Below the pieces are notes generated by a model. The model was not told the origin of the DNA. It was given only the letters and a program-made list of their open reading frames with translations, and searched no databases. Position numbers and translations under genes: made by a program. Source: Aurelia coerulea (Eukaryota > Cnidaria > Scyphozoa > Semaeostomeae > Ulmaridae). From it: a DNA stretch of 64,000 nucleotides. Below, one piece after another: positions 44,128 to 55,800 of the stretch (position 1 is the stretch's first letter; every line of letters begins with the position of its first letter). The stretch is from assembly GCA_039566865.1 (NCBI GenBank), contig CM076944.1, positions 19,924,501-19,988,500 of the forward strand, in the 5' to 3' direction.

Positions 44128-45320
44128 TCAACTTTGTAATTGGTCTTCTGTGTACTCCATGTATGTCCTTACTTCAGCAGAGCGCACAATTCCCTTGTCA
44201 TCACTGTTAACGCCAACTATCCTCCCAAGTAACCAATGTCCCCGTGGTTGGTTGGCATCCATGACAAGAACAACATCATCTTGCTGTATGTTCCTCTTCT
44301 TTTCGTTCCATTTGGATCTTTGTTGGAGAGTAGGGAGATACTCTTTTTGCCATCGTTGCCATATTTGATTGACAACGTTTTGACAATGCAGCCACCTCTT
44401 TTTCAAGGACTTGTGTTGAATTGCTAGATCATGTTGTAGGATAAATGTTGTACATTTGTTGTTCAAGAAGTGTGCAGGTGTCAGTGGTTCTATATCATTG
44501 GGATCATTGCTAATGTACGTCAATGGTCGGTTGTTCAGCATCGCTTCGCATTCTGTGAGTACTGTGATTAGTTCTTCATCAGTCAGTTCTGCACCCTTTG
44601 TTGTTGCAATCATTGCTCTCTTTGCTAGTTTAACAAGTGATTCCCAAACACCACCCATATGTGGAGCTGCAGGTGGGTTAAAGATCCACTTGATGTTCTC
44701 ATCTGTTAAACGATTGTGCAACTTCGGATCCTTGGTCCACTTGTTCATTATGTCTTGTAATTCTCTATCTGCACCAACAAAATTTGTGCCACAATCAGAA
44801 AACATTTGCAGTGGTTTTGATCTCCTTGAAATGAATCTTGTGAAGGCTTTCATGAAATCGTCTGTTGATTGAGAGTAGGCAAGCTCAAGGTGAATGGCTC
44901 TGGTCTGGAGACAAGTAAACAATACGCCATACCTCTTTTCCCGTCGACCACCTCTGTATCTTGCTTTGGTGATAATGGGGCCAAACAGATCTACACCAGT
45001 GAACTTGAAGGTGCTTCCACATGCTTCCACTCTCGATGCTGGAAGATCAGCCATGATTTGCTCCAGAGGAACTCCTCGTAGTTTTTTGCATACGACGCAT
45101 GATCTTAAGATTCTCCTCACCATTGCTCTTCCTTGAACAGGCCAATATTTTGATCTGACAGCATTTAGAGCGTAATTTGCGCCAAAATGTTTCACTTCTT
45201 CGTGGGTCTCTCTGATGATCAACTCTGTAAGGTGAGACTGCTTTGGTAGAATGATTTGATGTCGACTTGCATACTCGAGTCCAACTCTGATCAATCCTTC
45301 TGCATCAATGAATGGATTCA
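44128..45320 (-). CDS. BEL integrase, inverted extra copy, open
   Basis: This continuous minus frame (388 residues from 45294) covers the pol C-terminus. The zinc-binding region is HLTELIIRETHEEVKHFG to SCVVCKKLRG (His-His-Cys-Cys). The integrase core has Asp in FTGVDLFGP, Asp in MFSDCGTNFVGA and Glu in GGVWESLVKLAKR, and ends with the C-terminal WQKEYLPTLQQRSKWN and DDVVLVMDANQPRGHW segment. It lacks about 7 residues (GRLRRAS) present in the forward copy, but has none of that copy's stops. Without a promoter or upstream pol it is unlikely to be expressed as part of a functional element. Confidence 0.85.
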
Positions 45321-45329
45321 GATTGTAAA

Positions 45330-45472
45330 TACTGGACTTTGAACTGGATATTACTATAAATACGAGGGAGTAGATTTGTATTTGCTATTCGTTTTCGTCT
45401 TGATTATCGTTGAGATTGATGGATAAAAACTAGACTCTTCTCTTGGCTATGGACAAGACCTCTGACCAAACA
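45330..45472 (+). repeat. Truncated forward BEL LTR (3' part)
   Basis: It starts TACTGGACTTTGAACTGG and ends GACCAAACA. The start coincides with an 8-base identity TACTGGAC between the LTR and the complement of the integrase-side sequence GTCCAGTATTTAC, so the breakpoint probably formed at this microhomology. Confidence 0.85.
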
Positions 45473-46680
45473 GCTGGTGCCGTGACCCGGGAATCTGAGC
45501 CCGACAGACAGAGGGATATAAACCTACTGCCATCAGAAAGAGAAGCCACCAAGACTGCGAAGATTTTGCCAAGAAAGCAAGCCGAAGCGGCAAGATGTCA
45601 CATGTGACGAAGCTGATAAACAATGTGAATAAACAAGTGTGTGAAAATGGCGAACCGAGGCAAGTGGATTTCAATATACAGTCACTGAAGAAAGCCATGA
45701 CCAGTTTCCGAGAGTTCAACGATAAGTATGTTGAAAATTTAGAAGATTCTCATGAAATCGATAGAGCCTTCACGACCTTGCTCAACACAGAAGATAATTT
45801 CCAGCAATGCATCGCACATGCAGAATCATACCTGGCAGATTACAGGAGGGAAACCAGTTCAAATCGATCATCGAGAAAATCTGGAAAGTATTCAATGTCT
45901 TCGTCGAGCACAGGAGGTGACAGACGCAAACCTCAAGATTTCATGAGAAGGGAAAGGAGATATCACGCTTCAGAATGTTCAGCAGACACTGATCCCCGAG
46001 AAAAGAAGATCGTGCCTGATGCTTCAACAACAGTGAAAAACAAGACAACTGCATATCAAGAATGGCAAGATCTCAAGATCCCACCCCAAACTGCTCGAGT
46101 CCCCCAAGACCCAAATCCCTTTGCTGAAGACACCATTCCCAGAAGATCCTTGAATCCTTTGACTCGAGCACCCCTCCAAACCCCTTGATTCCTGAGCGTC
46201 ACATTTTCTCCTCTACTCAGCCATATTCCCTATTCCCATACCCCCCAAATGTGACCAACCCCAACGCCCCTTCCCCACACTCATCCCCTTCAACATCCAA
46301 GCAAGCTCGAGAAGAGACTACAAGAAGACAAGCTGACCCTCAGAATGACCAGAACATGTCATCCACGATGAGATTACCCCCAAGCAATACCCTGCAGCTG
46401 ACATTTGGTGGTGAAAATATCATTCCCCTTGGAAAATTCAGTGGAAAGAAGGAGCTCTGGCCTAGATTCATTCAAACATTCAGAGCAGTGGTAGACAAGC
46501 AGCCATATGAACCGATCGTGAAGCTTGCAATCCTCGAACAGCATGTGATTGGCCCGGCAAAGGACTGCATCAAAGGTTTTCCATTCGACGAGAAGTCATA
46601 CCCCCTTATATTGAAGACACTTGAAGACAGATTTGGTGATGATGATGATCATGCAGCCTTCCATCTTGGAGCAATAGAAA
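45449..46680 (+). pseudogene. BEL gag copy 2, three frameshifts
   Basis: This copy is nearly identical to copy 1 from MDKTSDQTAGAVTRE onward. It has lost one base near 45567 (ATTTTGCC versus ATTTTAGCC), one near 46180 (AACCCCTTGATT versus AACCCCCTTGATT), and has a further shift near 46675. There GALE..PRVKEKE should lead into pol. Each is visible by comparison with copy 1 or with the downstream frame. It cannot make a full Gag-Pol. Confidence 0.85.
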
Positions 46681-46690
46681 CCTACCCAGA

Positions 46691-49123
46691 GTGAAAGAAA
46701 AGGAAACATCCAGTCTGAGAAAATTCTTCGACGATCTACAAGCTCACATTCAAATCCTGGAAGCTCAAGGACCCGACGTTGCCTGTCATCTTTACGATCC
46801 AAGAAGATTGAAGGTTGTACTCTCTAAGCTGCCGACAGATGTTGTTGTTGCTTGGACAAGTTACAAAGAAGACAGAAACCTCAACACTGACATTCGACAG
46901 TTGTGTGAGTGGCTGCGAAGGCGAGTCAGAATTTTGGAGAAAGCAGACGTCAGACAATTGTGTGAGACAAGATCCAAACAAAGCATACATGCAACCCTGA
47001 GCAACAGCAGTAGACGTGATACCCCAGATTCAAAACATTGTTGGTTATGTCAAGAAAATCATGCGATTTACAAATGCCAAAAGTTCGAGAAAATGGACGT
47101 CGAGACGAGAAAACAAGAAGTGCGAAACAAGGGTGCCTGTTTCAGGTGTTTGCAACATGGACATATGGCTCGAATTTGCAGAACAAACGTAAATGATAAA
47201 GGAAAGAAGACATGGACACATCCAATGCTGCATAATAATTCTGACACTGACGTGAAGAAAGTGAGTCAAGGTGCTGGGAAAAGTGATACCACAAGACCAG
47301 TCAATGGAAGTCAAAGCACAGTTGCAATGACAACAAGAAACTGCAGTGACATTCAGTTCACAGGATGCACAGGTCTGCCAGTGAAGATGGTTACAGTTAT
47401 CGACAGGAGTGGAAAAAGCGTAAAGATCAATTGTCTTGAAGACCCTGGAAGCCAAGTTGCACTTGTTACAGCGAAGATTGCAAACAGCCTCGATCTGAAA
47501 CAAGAGAAATCCAATGTGACGTTGTCTGGAATTGGGAACGAAGATCTCAGAGCACGAACCTCAGTTTCATTGCAAATCTCCACCAGCTGTGGCACTTCAT
47601 TCTTCAACAATGCTTATGTTGTCAAAAAGATCAGTCATCACCTGCCCTACCTGAATGTGAACAGCTTGAAAGAGAGATACAAACACCTGGAACATGTCGA
47701 AGTTCAGTTGGTAGATGGCCCGATAGACCTATTGATTGGCCAAGATTGTCCAAGTCTGTTGCGTCAACTTGAAGTCAGATATGGGGAAAAGCATGAACCA
47801 TATGCAGTGAGAACACCACTTGGATGGAGCATTTGTGGCCCATTGGGACAACTGGATGATAATCAGTCAGTTCATGATGTATGCTCACTCGAAGACGAAC
47901 CAACAAATGTTGACTACACTTTGCGAATATTTTGGGAGATAGAAACAATTGCTGAATATGTCCCCACACACAAAAGGCTGGCTGAAGTGCAAGAGCAGAC
48001 AAAGAGAACGACAGTACAGGTTGGCAACCGTTACCAAGTACGACTTCCATGGAAACAAGGAATCATGAAGCCAACTGGATCATATGACATGGCTTTAAGG
48101 CGACTTTCCATGACTGAAAGAAGATTGGACAAAAACCAAGAATTGAAAAAGAAGTATCATTCAGCCATGGAAGAGTATTTCAATGGAGGGTATGCAGAGA
48201 GAATCGAAGAGCAACCAACCGAAGAAGGCTGGTACTTACCACATCATCCTGTTATATCTGACACAAAGAACACCAAAGTGCGAATAGTGTTTGACTCTGC
48301 CGCCAAAGTCAAGGGTGTCTCATTCAACGATCTCCTCGAAAAAGGACCAAACTTGCTGAACGATTTGACAGGCATCTTACTGAGATTCAGAAGGTACAAT
48401 TATGCAGTTGCTGGTGATATTTCAAAGATATTTCTTCAAATCCTGTTGAATCCCGAAGATCAAATCTTTCACCGATTCCTGTGGAGAAAAGATCCCCAGT
48501 ACAAGCCAGAAACCTATCAGTTCAAGAGCGTGATTTTTGGGGATGCTCCTTCGCCGTTCCTTGCTTGTCATGTCATCAAAAGAGTCCTGGAAGACCACAA
48601 TGGTAGCAATGTTGATGTCTTCAATGCGTTGAGCAGAAATCTGTACATGGACGACCTCCTTCACAGCTGCACAAGCATCGCAGAGGCAAAGGACATTGTC
48701 AAAGGCACATGTGAAGTATTAGAGAAAGGTGGATTTCGAATGCGTAATTGGATCAGCAACGATCAAGAAATCCTCGAAGAGATGACAGAAGAAAGAAAAA
48801 AGGATGTTAAACAATTAGGAGAAGATTGGCAGAAAGTCCTTGGATTAAACTGGGATCCTATGAGTGACACATTCACATTTCGTACTTCTGAAGGTGACGT
48901 TTCATGGACAAAAAGAAGTGCGGTGAGTCATATCTCCAAAGTCTTCGATCCATGTGGATTCCTTGCACCATTCCTCGTAACTGGAAAGATATTCATGCAA
49001 GACCTTTGGCGAAGAGGATTGGAATGGGATGACCCTCTAGATGAAGACATGATGAAACGATGGCTAGCGTGGTATGATCAGTTACCAGATTTGGAAAGAA
49101 TCAAAATTCCAAGACACATCTGA
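46691..49123 (+). pseudogene. BEL pol: zinc knuckle, protease, reverse transcriptase
   Basis: This frame of 810 residues holds a CCHC-like knuckle (CWLCQENHAIYKC, then CFRCLQHGHMARIC). A retropepsin-like protease has NCLEDPGSQVALVT; Asp-Pro-Gly-Ser stands where BEL proteases usually have Asp-Ser-Gly-Ser. A Peptidase_A17/linker region follows, then a BEL-type RT (AVAGDISKIFLQI, FGDAPSPFLACHV, NLYMDDLLHSC). It ends at a frameshift near 49110-49123, after which RNase H continues in another frame. The gag-pol junction is also shifted, so the frame has no natural start. Confidence 0.87.
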
Positions 49124-50609
49124 GAAAGCTGATGGGAAGAAACTAGAGTTGCATGTGTTTTCAGATGCACCTGAGAAAGCAATGGCAGCTGTGGCCTATC
49201 TGAGAATAGTCGAGAAAAACGGATCAGCTGAACAAGTATACATGTTGATGTCGAAGACACAAGTTGCACCACTCAGAGTGATGACAATCCCAAGGCTAGA
49301 ACTTCAGGCGTGTTTTATGGCAGTGAAGCTCATGCAGTTCCTGGAAAAGCAGTTGGATTTACCTTTGGTGAAAATTTCATTCTGGACAGACAGCAGTGTT
49401 GCACTGGCCTGGATTAAGTCTGAGAGTCGTACATTGAAACCGTTTGTGGCAAACAGAGTTGCATCAATACAAGAATCAACTGAATTAAACCAATGGCATC
49501 ATGTCCCTGGGAAAGAAAATCCTGCAGATGTTGCTTCTCGAGGTATCAATCTCTGCGAGCTAGAAGACTGTGACAATATGTGGTTCAGTGGCCCTGATTT
49601 CTTGAAACAGTCAGAAGACATTTGGCCTCGAAGTATAGAAGACAAAGATCACACAACAGTTGCAACTGAACAGAGGAAAGTAGTACAGGCTGTCGAAGTT
49701 GCTGCCCAGAACGAAGTTTTGGACATAGAATCCTTTTCAAGTTTGAAGAAGTTGAGAAATGTCACTTCTTATGTAAGAAGACCCTTCAGACAGTGGAAAC
49801 AACAAAAATGTGGAGGAAAAAACGTAGCACAGGAAACTATCGGCGTGGAAGAACTCCAAGAAGCGGAAGAGTGGCTCATCAAACAGGAGCAGAAGAAGTA
49901 TTACTAGAGAGAGCTGCAAGATCTTTCAAACAAGAAACCGCTGTCAAAAAAGTCCAGTATTTACAATCTGAATCCATTCATTGATGAACGAGGATTGATC
50001 AGAGTTGGAGGAAGATTAAGAAGAGCTTCACTCGAGTATGCAAGTCGACATCAAATCATTCTACCAAAGCAGTCTCACCTTACAGAGTTGATCATCAGAG
50101 AGACCCACGAAGAAGTGAAACATTTTGGCGCAAATTACGCTCTAAATGCTGTCAGATCAAAATATTGGCCTGTTCAAGGAAGAGCAATGGTGAGGAGAAT
50201 CTTAAGATCATGCGTCGTATGCAAAAAACTACGAGGAGTTCCTCTGGAGCAAATCATGGCTGATCTTCCAGCATCGAGAGTGGAAGCATGTGGAAGCACC
50301 TTCAAGTTCACTGGTGTAGATCTGTTTGGCCCCATTATCACCAAAGCAAGATACAGAGGTGGTCGACGGGAAAAGAGGTATGGCGTATTGTTTACTTGTC
50401 TCCAGACCAGAGCCATTCACCTTGAGCTTGCCTACTCTCAATCAACAGACGATTTCATGAAAGCCTTCACAAGATTCATTTCAAGGAGATCAAAACCACT
50501 GTAAATGTTTTCTGATTGTGGCACAAATTTTGTTGGTGCAGATAGAGAATTACAAGACATAATGAACAAGTGGACCAAGGATCCGAAGTTGCACAATCGT
50601 TTAACAGAT
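49124..50609 (+). pseudogene. BEL pol: RNase H and N-terminal integrase
   Basis: RNase H (LHVFSDAPEKAMAAVAYL, LPRLELQ-like PRLELQACFMAV, SFWTDSSVALAW, HHVPGKENPADVASRG) runs to a TAG at 49905-49907. The frame continues past it (RELQDLSNKKPL) into the integrase zinc finger and core (49995-50504). A TAA at 50502-50504 replaces CAA just before MFSDCGTNFVGA; the inverted copy has CAA. LINE-G interrupts it at 50609 after LHNRLTD. Confidence 0.85.
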
Positions 50610-50771
50610 TCATTCATTTTTCATTTTTTCATTATTTTTACACGGTGGCCCCGTCAATCGAGAGGATTGCTTTACAGGGGGCCGTGCCAAACTTTACAAT
50701 GTTACTAAAAATTACTATCAAATTACCTATATTTACAATCTAAATAAAAAAATAAATGAAAAACAAAGGAG

Positions 50772-52038
50772 TTAGCCTGAGAGAGGCAAATTACTCTTCA
50801 GCATACTTTTAAAAATGCTAAGAGAGGGTGCTTGTTTGACATCCAAAGGCAATTCATTCCAAGTCTTTGCACCCCGGAAAGATATCGCTTTCTGCCCATC
50901 GCAAGTTTTCATCCTTGGAACAAGGACATCGGCAATGGCATTCCGCAAATTCATACTGATATCACGCGCAGAGTTTTTCTTGAAAAGGTTTGAAAGATAG
51001 CCGGGTGCAAGACCTGACAATGCTTTGTATGTAATAGTAGCTGTCTCGCATTTTATCATTTCCGTAACCGTTGGCCAATTTAGTTCCTTGATCAAATTTG
51101 AGGCGGATACATCATAGCTGCTATTGTTGACAATTCTTGCAGCTCGATTTTGCAATTTTTGTATGGTTTGCAATCTGGTTTCACTGCAGCCTCCCCAAGC
51201 AGAACAGCAATAACGGAAATGTGGCTCTATGATGCCATGATACATTTTGATTAAGGTATCCTTGGGTACGAATTTTTTGGCATATTTCAAAAATCCTAGA
51301 GCACGAGACAGTTTGCTACATAATACTTTCGTGTTCCGATCCCAAACGAGGCTATCATCAAGTTGGACTCCTAAATATTTTACATTTTTAACGATGTCAA
51401 TTTCAGCGCCATCAATAACAAATGATGGGGTCTCTACCTTATTGTCAGCAATCTTTTTTAGGTTTGGTTGAGAACCTACATACATCGCCTGTGTCTTTAC
51501 GACATTTAGTGACAGTTTGTTCCCTTGTAACCATTCCTTTAGCCGATCGAGATCGCTATTCAGTGTGTCATTCAACTCGTTGATATTTTTCGCAGAATGT
51601 GAAATACTTTTGTCTTCAGCATACATTGTCATATTGCATTTGCGGAGAGACATAGGGAGATCGTTAATAAATTAGAAAAAGGAGTGGACCAAGACATGAA
51701 CCCTGTGGCACTCCGCAATCAACCTTCTGTAAACTTGAGGATGTGCCATTGACCTTGCAGAATTGACTTCGGTTTTGCAGATAGGACTTAAACCAAGAAT
51801 GCTCATGACCATCTATGCCATATTTTTTTAGTTTCGCAAGTAAAATTTGATGATCAACGGTATCAAAAGCTTTTTTTAAGTCGATAAATACCATCGCAGT
51901 GTATTTCCCGTTATCCATATTTACATACCAATCGTCAGTGCTATTTAATAAACAAGTAACCACAGAGTGCAAAGACCTGAAGCCAGACTGGTGCGAGAAA
52001 AGGAGCTTGTTTCTATCCAAGTATTCGTAAACCTGGTT
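50772..52038 (-). pseudogene. LINE-G ORF2, reverse transcriptase part
   Basis: Continuing from the upstream frame after a TAG near 52039, this part contains SHQSGFRSLHSVVTCLL, MVFIDLKKAFDTVDHQIL and GVPQGSCLGPLLFLIY. A one-base loss near 51660 breaks YIND. The catalytic box reads MYAEDKS instead of YADDTS, so the second Asp is Glu and the third position has also changed. The C-terminal region (KYLGVQLDDSLVW, PHFRYCCSAWGG, LQNRAARIVNNSSYD, SFRGAKTWNELPLDVK) reaches the stop at 50772. Confidence 0.85.
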
Positions 52039-53790
52039 CTAAACCAGCTTTTCGAATACTCTAGATAAGAAAGGGAGCACCGATATTGGTCTGTAGTTAG
52101 AGCGATCATCTTTTTGCCCACTTTTGAATATAGGGGCAACTCTCGCAACCTTCCATGAATTGGGAAAGCTCCCAGTTGCTAGAGATAGATTGAAAATGTC
52201 GCAAAGGGACTCAGCTATGACCGGAAGGACAGCTTTCAGAAAGAAATTAGCAATATCATCAGTACCAAATCCCATCGATGATTTGAATTTGCCTAGAGCC
52301 TTTTCAACCTGCCGAATACCTATCGGCTGGAAATGAAACTGGGATTTCTTTTCGTTAACTGAATATTCATTTTCTAAAAGAGGATTTTTCTTGTGCGGTA
52401 TTTTGCTGCTGAGTTTATTGCCAACATTGCAGAAAAATTCATTCATTGATTCTGCGATACCTTTACCACCTAGGACTGTATTTCCATCAATACTGAGAGA
52501 TGAGATATTTGTGGTCTTGGATTTTTTGTTTATAACCTGGTTAATAACTTCCCATGTACTTTTGAGATCACCCTGATAAGAGGTAATCTTATTTGTAAAA
52601 AACTCACGTTTCAAGTCAAGGTTTAATTTATTGACCTTGTTTCTCAACTGCCTATATGCCTGCTGTAGAATTTCAGATTTAGAACGCACGGCTTGCTTAC
52701 GAAGCTTATCGCGACTGGTAGACAACTTCCGAAACTCTGTTGTGAGCCAAGGGGAAAATCTTTCGGACACCCGTTTATTGCGCATAGGAGCATGCTTCTC
52801 TAAAATAAGTGAAAATATATTGGACCAATGTTCAACGACGACATTAATGTCGTCAGTATTGGAAACAATACCCTTCCAATCCACTGAAAGCAAGTCATTC
52901 AAAAATTCAGTTTTGTCAAAATTTTTCATACTCCTTGTTGAAATACTCTTATGCTGCTTCTTTAGAGAACCACGAAATTTTCTGACACCATAGACCAAAT
53001 AATGGTCGCTCAGGCCAATATGGTGAACGCCTGATACTACAATATTTGATTTGTTTGTAGTAGCAACATGATCTATTAGGGTAGAGGATGTAGTAGTTTC
53101 TCTAGTGGCAGTCTCTAGCAGCTGGTGAAAACTGAAAAGATTATACATTTGTAACAATCGATTTGAGTGCGATGGGAGATTGATGTCCTTGCTAAGTTGC
53201 GAAGAAGAATAGTTAGGCAAGATGTCACAATTAGTGTCACCCAAAATGATGATCTCTTTCCCTTCCTTGTCAAGGAACTGCAAGGTTTTCTCGAGGTCAT
53301 CAAAAACCTCATTCGACACATCAGGAGGACGATACCAAGCCAGCACATCAAAATATGCTGAGCGGACTGGCTTCAGTTCTATACACAGTGCCTCGAGGGA
53401 GGACTTTGGAATATCGTCCCGAACTGTACATTTATCAATAAGGGCATCATTAATATAAATGGCAACTCCGGGCATCGTTAATATAAATGGCAACTCCGCC
53501 ACCGCTGCGATTGCGATCGCATCTCCTAATGGAAAAGCCATCAATACTGACAAGATCGTCATCAACATTTTTATCGAGCTTCGTCTCGTTAATAGCCAAA
53601 ATGTGTATGCCTAGATCCTTAATGACAGAACGAATCTCATCAATATGCAAGAGAAGGCTGTTCACATTCAGAGACGCAACCACCATCCCTTTTCTGTGAC
53701 CTAGTGCATTTCTGCTGTTCTGAGAGGAAACATTTGGGGAGGCAGCAGTAGAACCATAGCTCGGAGGAGTCAAACTAGCACCCTCTGTTC
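52039..53790 (-). pseudogene. LINE-G ORF2, endonuclease and connector
   Basis: The endonuclease starts near 53700 (VVASLNVNSLLLHIDEIR; catalytic Glu in AINETKLD) and continues through GGGVAIYIND. There a short tandem duplication (ATTAATATAAATGGCAACTC, about 53450-53500) shifts the frame. Further motifs are VLAWYRPPDVSNEVFD, IIILGDTNCDIL, SSTLIDHVATTN and GLSDHYLVYG. The connector and RT fingers follow (FNLSLATGSFPNSWKVARV, RSNYRPISVLPFLSRVFEKL), then a TAG at about 52039. Confidence 0.85.
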
Positions 53791-53807
53791 TACTTTGAAG
53801 TCAATTA

Positions 53808-54329
53808 TCATGTTGTTGCGTTAAAAAGATTATCAGCTAAAATTCCATCACCTGTACCGTTTAAATGTAACTTACTCCGGTTTAAATGCTTGGAGGGGTC
53901 AATGTTACTATTATCTACATAAGGCATATTTTCATCGTTACACATGTCCCTTAAAATAAAGTTGACCTTTACTCGTTTGGGCTCAAGATGATCGTATCTG
54001 GGCACTAGGCCGGAAACGATTACTTTAATACCATGGCTTTGAATGTGTTTCGCCAAGTTAATTATCTCTGTAGCAATATCTAGATCTGACCTTTTTTCTT
54101 TCCCAAGATCGTTCGTACCAACATGCAAAATGATCCTGTCAGGTTTTCTCGCAATCGACGGCTCGACATAGCTTTTCATATCCTCAACTGTACTACCTCG
54201 AAAGGATTTGACATATATATTTATAGATGACCCGCATCTCTTCTTTAAGTCCCAGCCATTTACGTTTTTTATCATGGAATCCCCAACAATAATGGTGGTA
54301 TCTTTTCTATCTCCTTTCCTGACACTTGT
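53808..54329 (-). pseudogene. LINE-G ORF1 fragment, SGNH esterase domain
   Basis: Read from the truncated 5' end, TTIIVGDSMIKNVNGW holds block I (Gly-Asp-Ser). FRGSTVEDMKSYVEP and IILHVGTNDLGKEKRSDL (block III, canonical Gly-Thr-Asn-Asp) follow, then KLHLNGTGDGILADNLF near the stop. The Asp-x-x-His block is reduced to SKLHLN. The domain is the counterpart of LINE-A ORF1b but better conserved. Confidence 0.83.
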
Positions 54330-54907
54330 CAGATGAGAACATCAAGTGGATCTTTAACCCACCTGCAGCTCCACATATGGGTGGTGTTTGGGAATCACTT
54401 GTTAAACTAGCAAAGAGAGCAATGATTGCAACAACAAAGTGTGCAGAACTGACTGATGAAGAACTAATCACAGTACTCACAGAATGCGAAGCGATGCTGA
54501 ACAACCGACCATTGACGTACATTAGCAATGATCCCAATGATATAGAACCACTGACACCTGCACACTTCTTGAACAACAAATGTACAACATTTATCCTACA
54601 ACATGATCTAGCAATTCAACACAAGTCCTTGAAAAAGAGGTGGCTGCATTGTCAAAACGTTGTCAATCAAATATGGCAACGATGGCAAAAAGAGTATCTC
54701 CCTACTCTCCAACAAAGATCCAAATGGAACGAAAAGAAGAGGAACATACAGCAAGATGATGTTGTTCTTGTCATGGATGCCAACCAACCACGGGGACATT
54801 GGTTACTTGGGAGGATAGTTGGCGTTAACAGTGATGACAAGGGAATCGTGCGCTCTGCTGAAGTAAAGACATACATGGAATACACAGAAGACCAATTACA
54901 AAGTTGA
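54330..54907 (+). pseudogene. BEL integrase C-terminal part, 3' of LINE-G
   Basis: From DENIKWIFNPPAAPHMGGVW (catalytic Glu in WESLVKLA) to YMEYTEDQLQS and a stop at 54907. It is continuous with the part ending at 50609 once LINE-G is removed. It is followed by a short spacer and the polypurine tract. Confidence 0.88.
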
Positions 54908-54960
54908 TCCTGCTAGTCCCACATAATGAGAAGACGAGATGAAGTCCAGCTTGCTGGACT

Positions 54961-54969
54961 GCGGGGGAG
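54961..54969 (+). promoter_or_regulatory. BEL polypurine tract
   Basis: GCGGGGGAG lies immediately before the TGTTAGG start of the 3' LTR, the expected site for plus-strand priming. The same sequence precedes the inverted LTR fragment at 44066-44074 on the minus strand. Confidence 0.75.
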
Positions 54970-55310
54970 TGTTAGGAACGATGATGAGTCCAAGGGTCAA
55001 ACGGGGGTCAAACCCTCTCAAGAGACACTTTTCAGACAAGTGCGAATAAGAAACTCCCTCGAGAGACATGATTTAAACATAGTATGGATAAGAAACTCTC
55101 ATGAGACATGGTTGTAATAAATAATAGTATTTTTGGGTTTCCTAGACAAAAGCGTCTAGACTTTGTTTACTGGACTTTGAACTGGATATTACTATAAATA
55201 CGAGGGAGTAGATTTGTATTTGCGATTCGTTTTCGTCTTGATTATCGTTGAGATTGATGGATAAAAACTAGACTCTTCTCTTGGCTATGGACGAGACCTC
55301 TGACCAAACA
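54970..55310 (+). repeat. BEL 3' LTR
   Basis: This LTR of 341 bp (TGTTAGGAAC ... GACCAAACA) differs from the 5' LTR at only a few positions (for example GGATATTAC for GGATTTTAC, TACGAGGGAG for TACAAGGGTAG). Satellite resumes directly after it. Confidence 0.92.
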
Positions 55311-55800
55311 CTGCATGTCAAACTTGCTAAGACTGCCAAGTAATGTATCTATCCGTCACTTGTTTCATTAGTTACACCAGTTTTTCACTTTTGGGGATTG
55401 GGTTCTAGGGCCCCCATCTAAAAATAGCATCTGGGAGCATTTTTTAGAATGGCTCTATATTCCATGTTTTTCAGCATGTCAAACTTGCTAAGAATACTAA
55501 GTAATGTATTTATCGGTCATTTGTTTCTTTAGTTACACCAGTTTTTCACTTTGGGGGATTGGGCTCTAATGCCCCCATCTAAAAATAGCATCTTGGGGCA
55601 TTTTTAGGAATGGCTCTATATTTCATGTTTTTCTGCATGTCAAACTTGCTAAGACTGCCAAGTAATGTATCTATCCGTCACTTGTTTCATTAGTTACACC
55701 AGTTTTTCACTTTTGGGGATTGGGCTCCAGTACCCCCGTCTAAAAATAGCCTTTAGGGGCATTTTTTGGAATGGCTCTATATCCAATATTTTTCAGCGTG
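55311..55800 (+). repeat. 160-bp satellite array, right arm, second part
   Basis: Units start GCATGTCAAACTTGCTAAG at about 55313, 55474 and 55635, then the diverged outermost unit (near 55797). The first two units match, base for base in most places, the two units at 41881 and 42042 just left of the BEL insertion. The flank was therefore duplicated rather than simply split. Confidence 0.9.

Larger units (their letters stand above)
50610..54329 (-). mobile_element. LINE-G: CR1-like LINE inserted in BEL integrase
   Basis: CAGAT is duplicated at 50605-50609 and 54330-54334. Removing the LINE and one CAGAT restores the integrase frame LTDENIKWIF. The 3' end (50610) is an ATGAAAAA-type A-rich tail. 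The 5' end truncates ORF1 inside the esterase domain. This is the most recent large insertion in the nest, since it lies inside BEL, which lies inside the foldback, which lies inside LINE-B. Confidence 0.9.
42233..55310 (+). mobile_element. BEL/Pao LTR retrotransposon, chimeric and rearranged
   Basis: The order is: 5' LTR (42233-42574); gag copy 1; inverted LTR piece and inverted integrase (43846-45329); LTR piece (45330-45472); gag copy 2; pol with zinc knuckle, protease, RT, RNase H and integrase; 3' LTR (54970-55310). LINE-G interrupts the integrase at 50610-54329. The BEL/Pao assignment rests on a DUF1759-type gag, VIFGDAPSPFLA and YMDD in the RT, the protease-RT-RNase H-integrase order and the TGGTGCC primer site. 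The outer ends lack a matching 4-6-bp target duplication. Every long frame except the inverted integrase carries stops or frameshifts, so the element is dead. Confidence 0.88.

Noticed and set aside
50174..50441. Minus frames opposite the BEL integrase and their mirror images at 44869-45136
   Set aside because: They are antisense shadows of the integrase; identical peptides appear only because the integrase occurs twice in opposite orientation.
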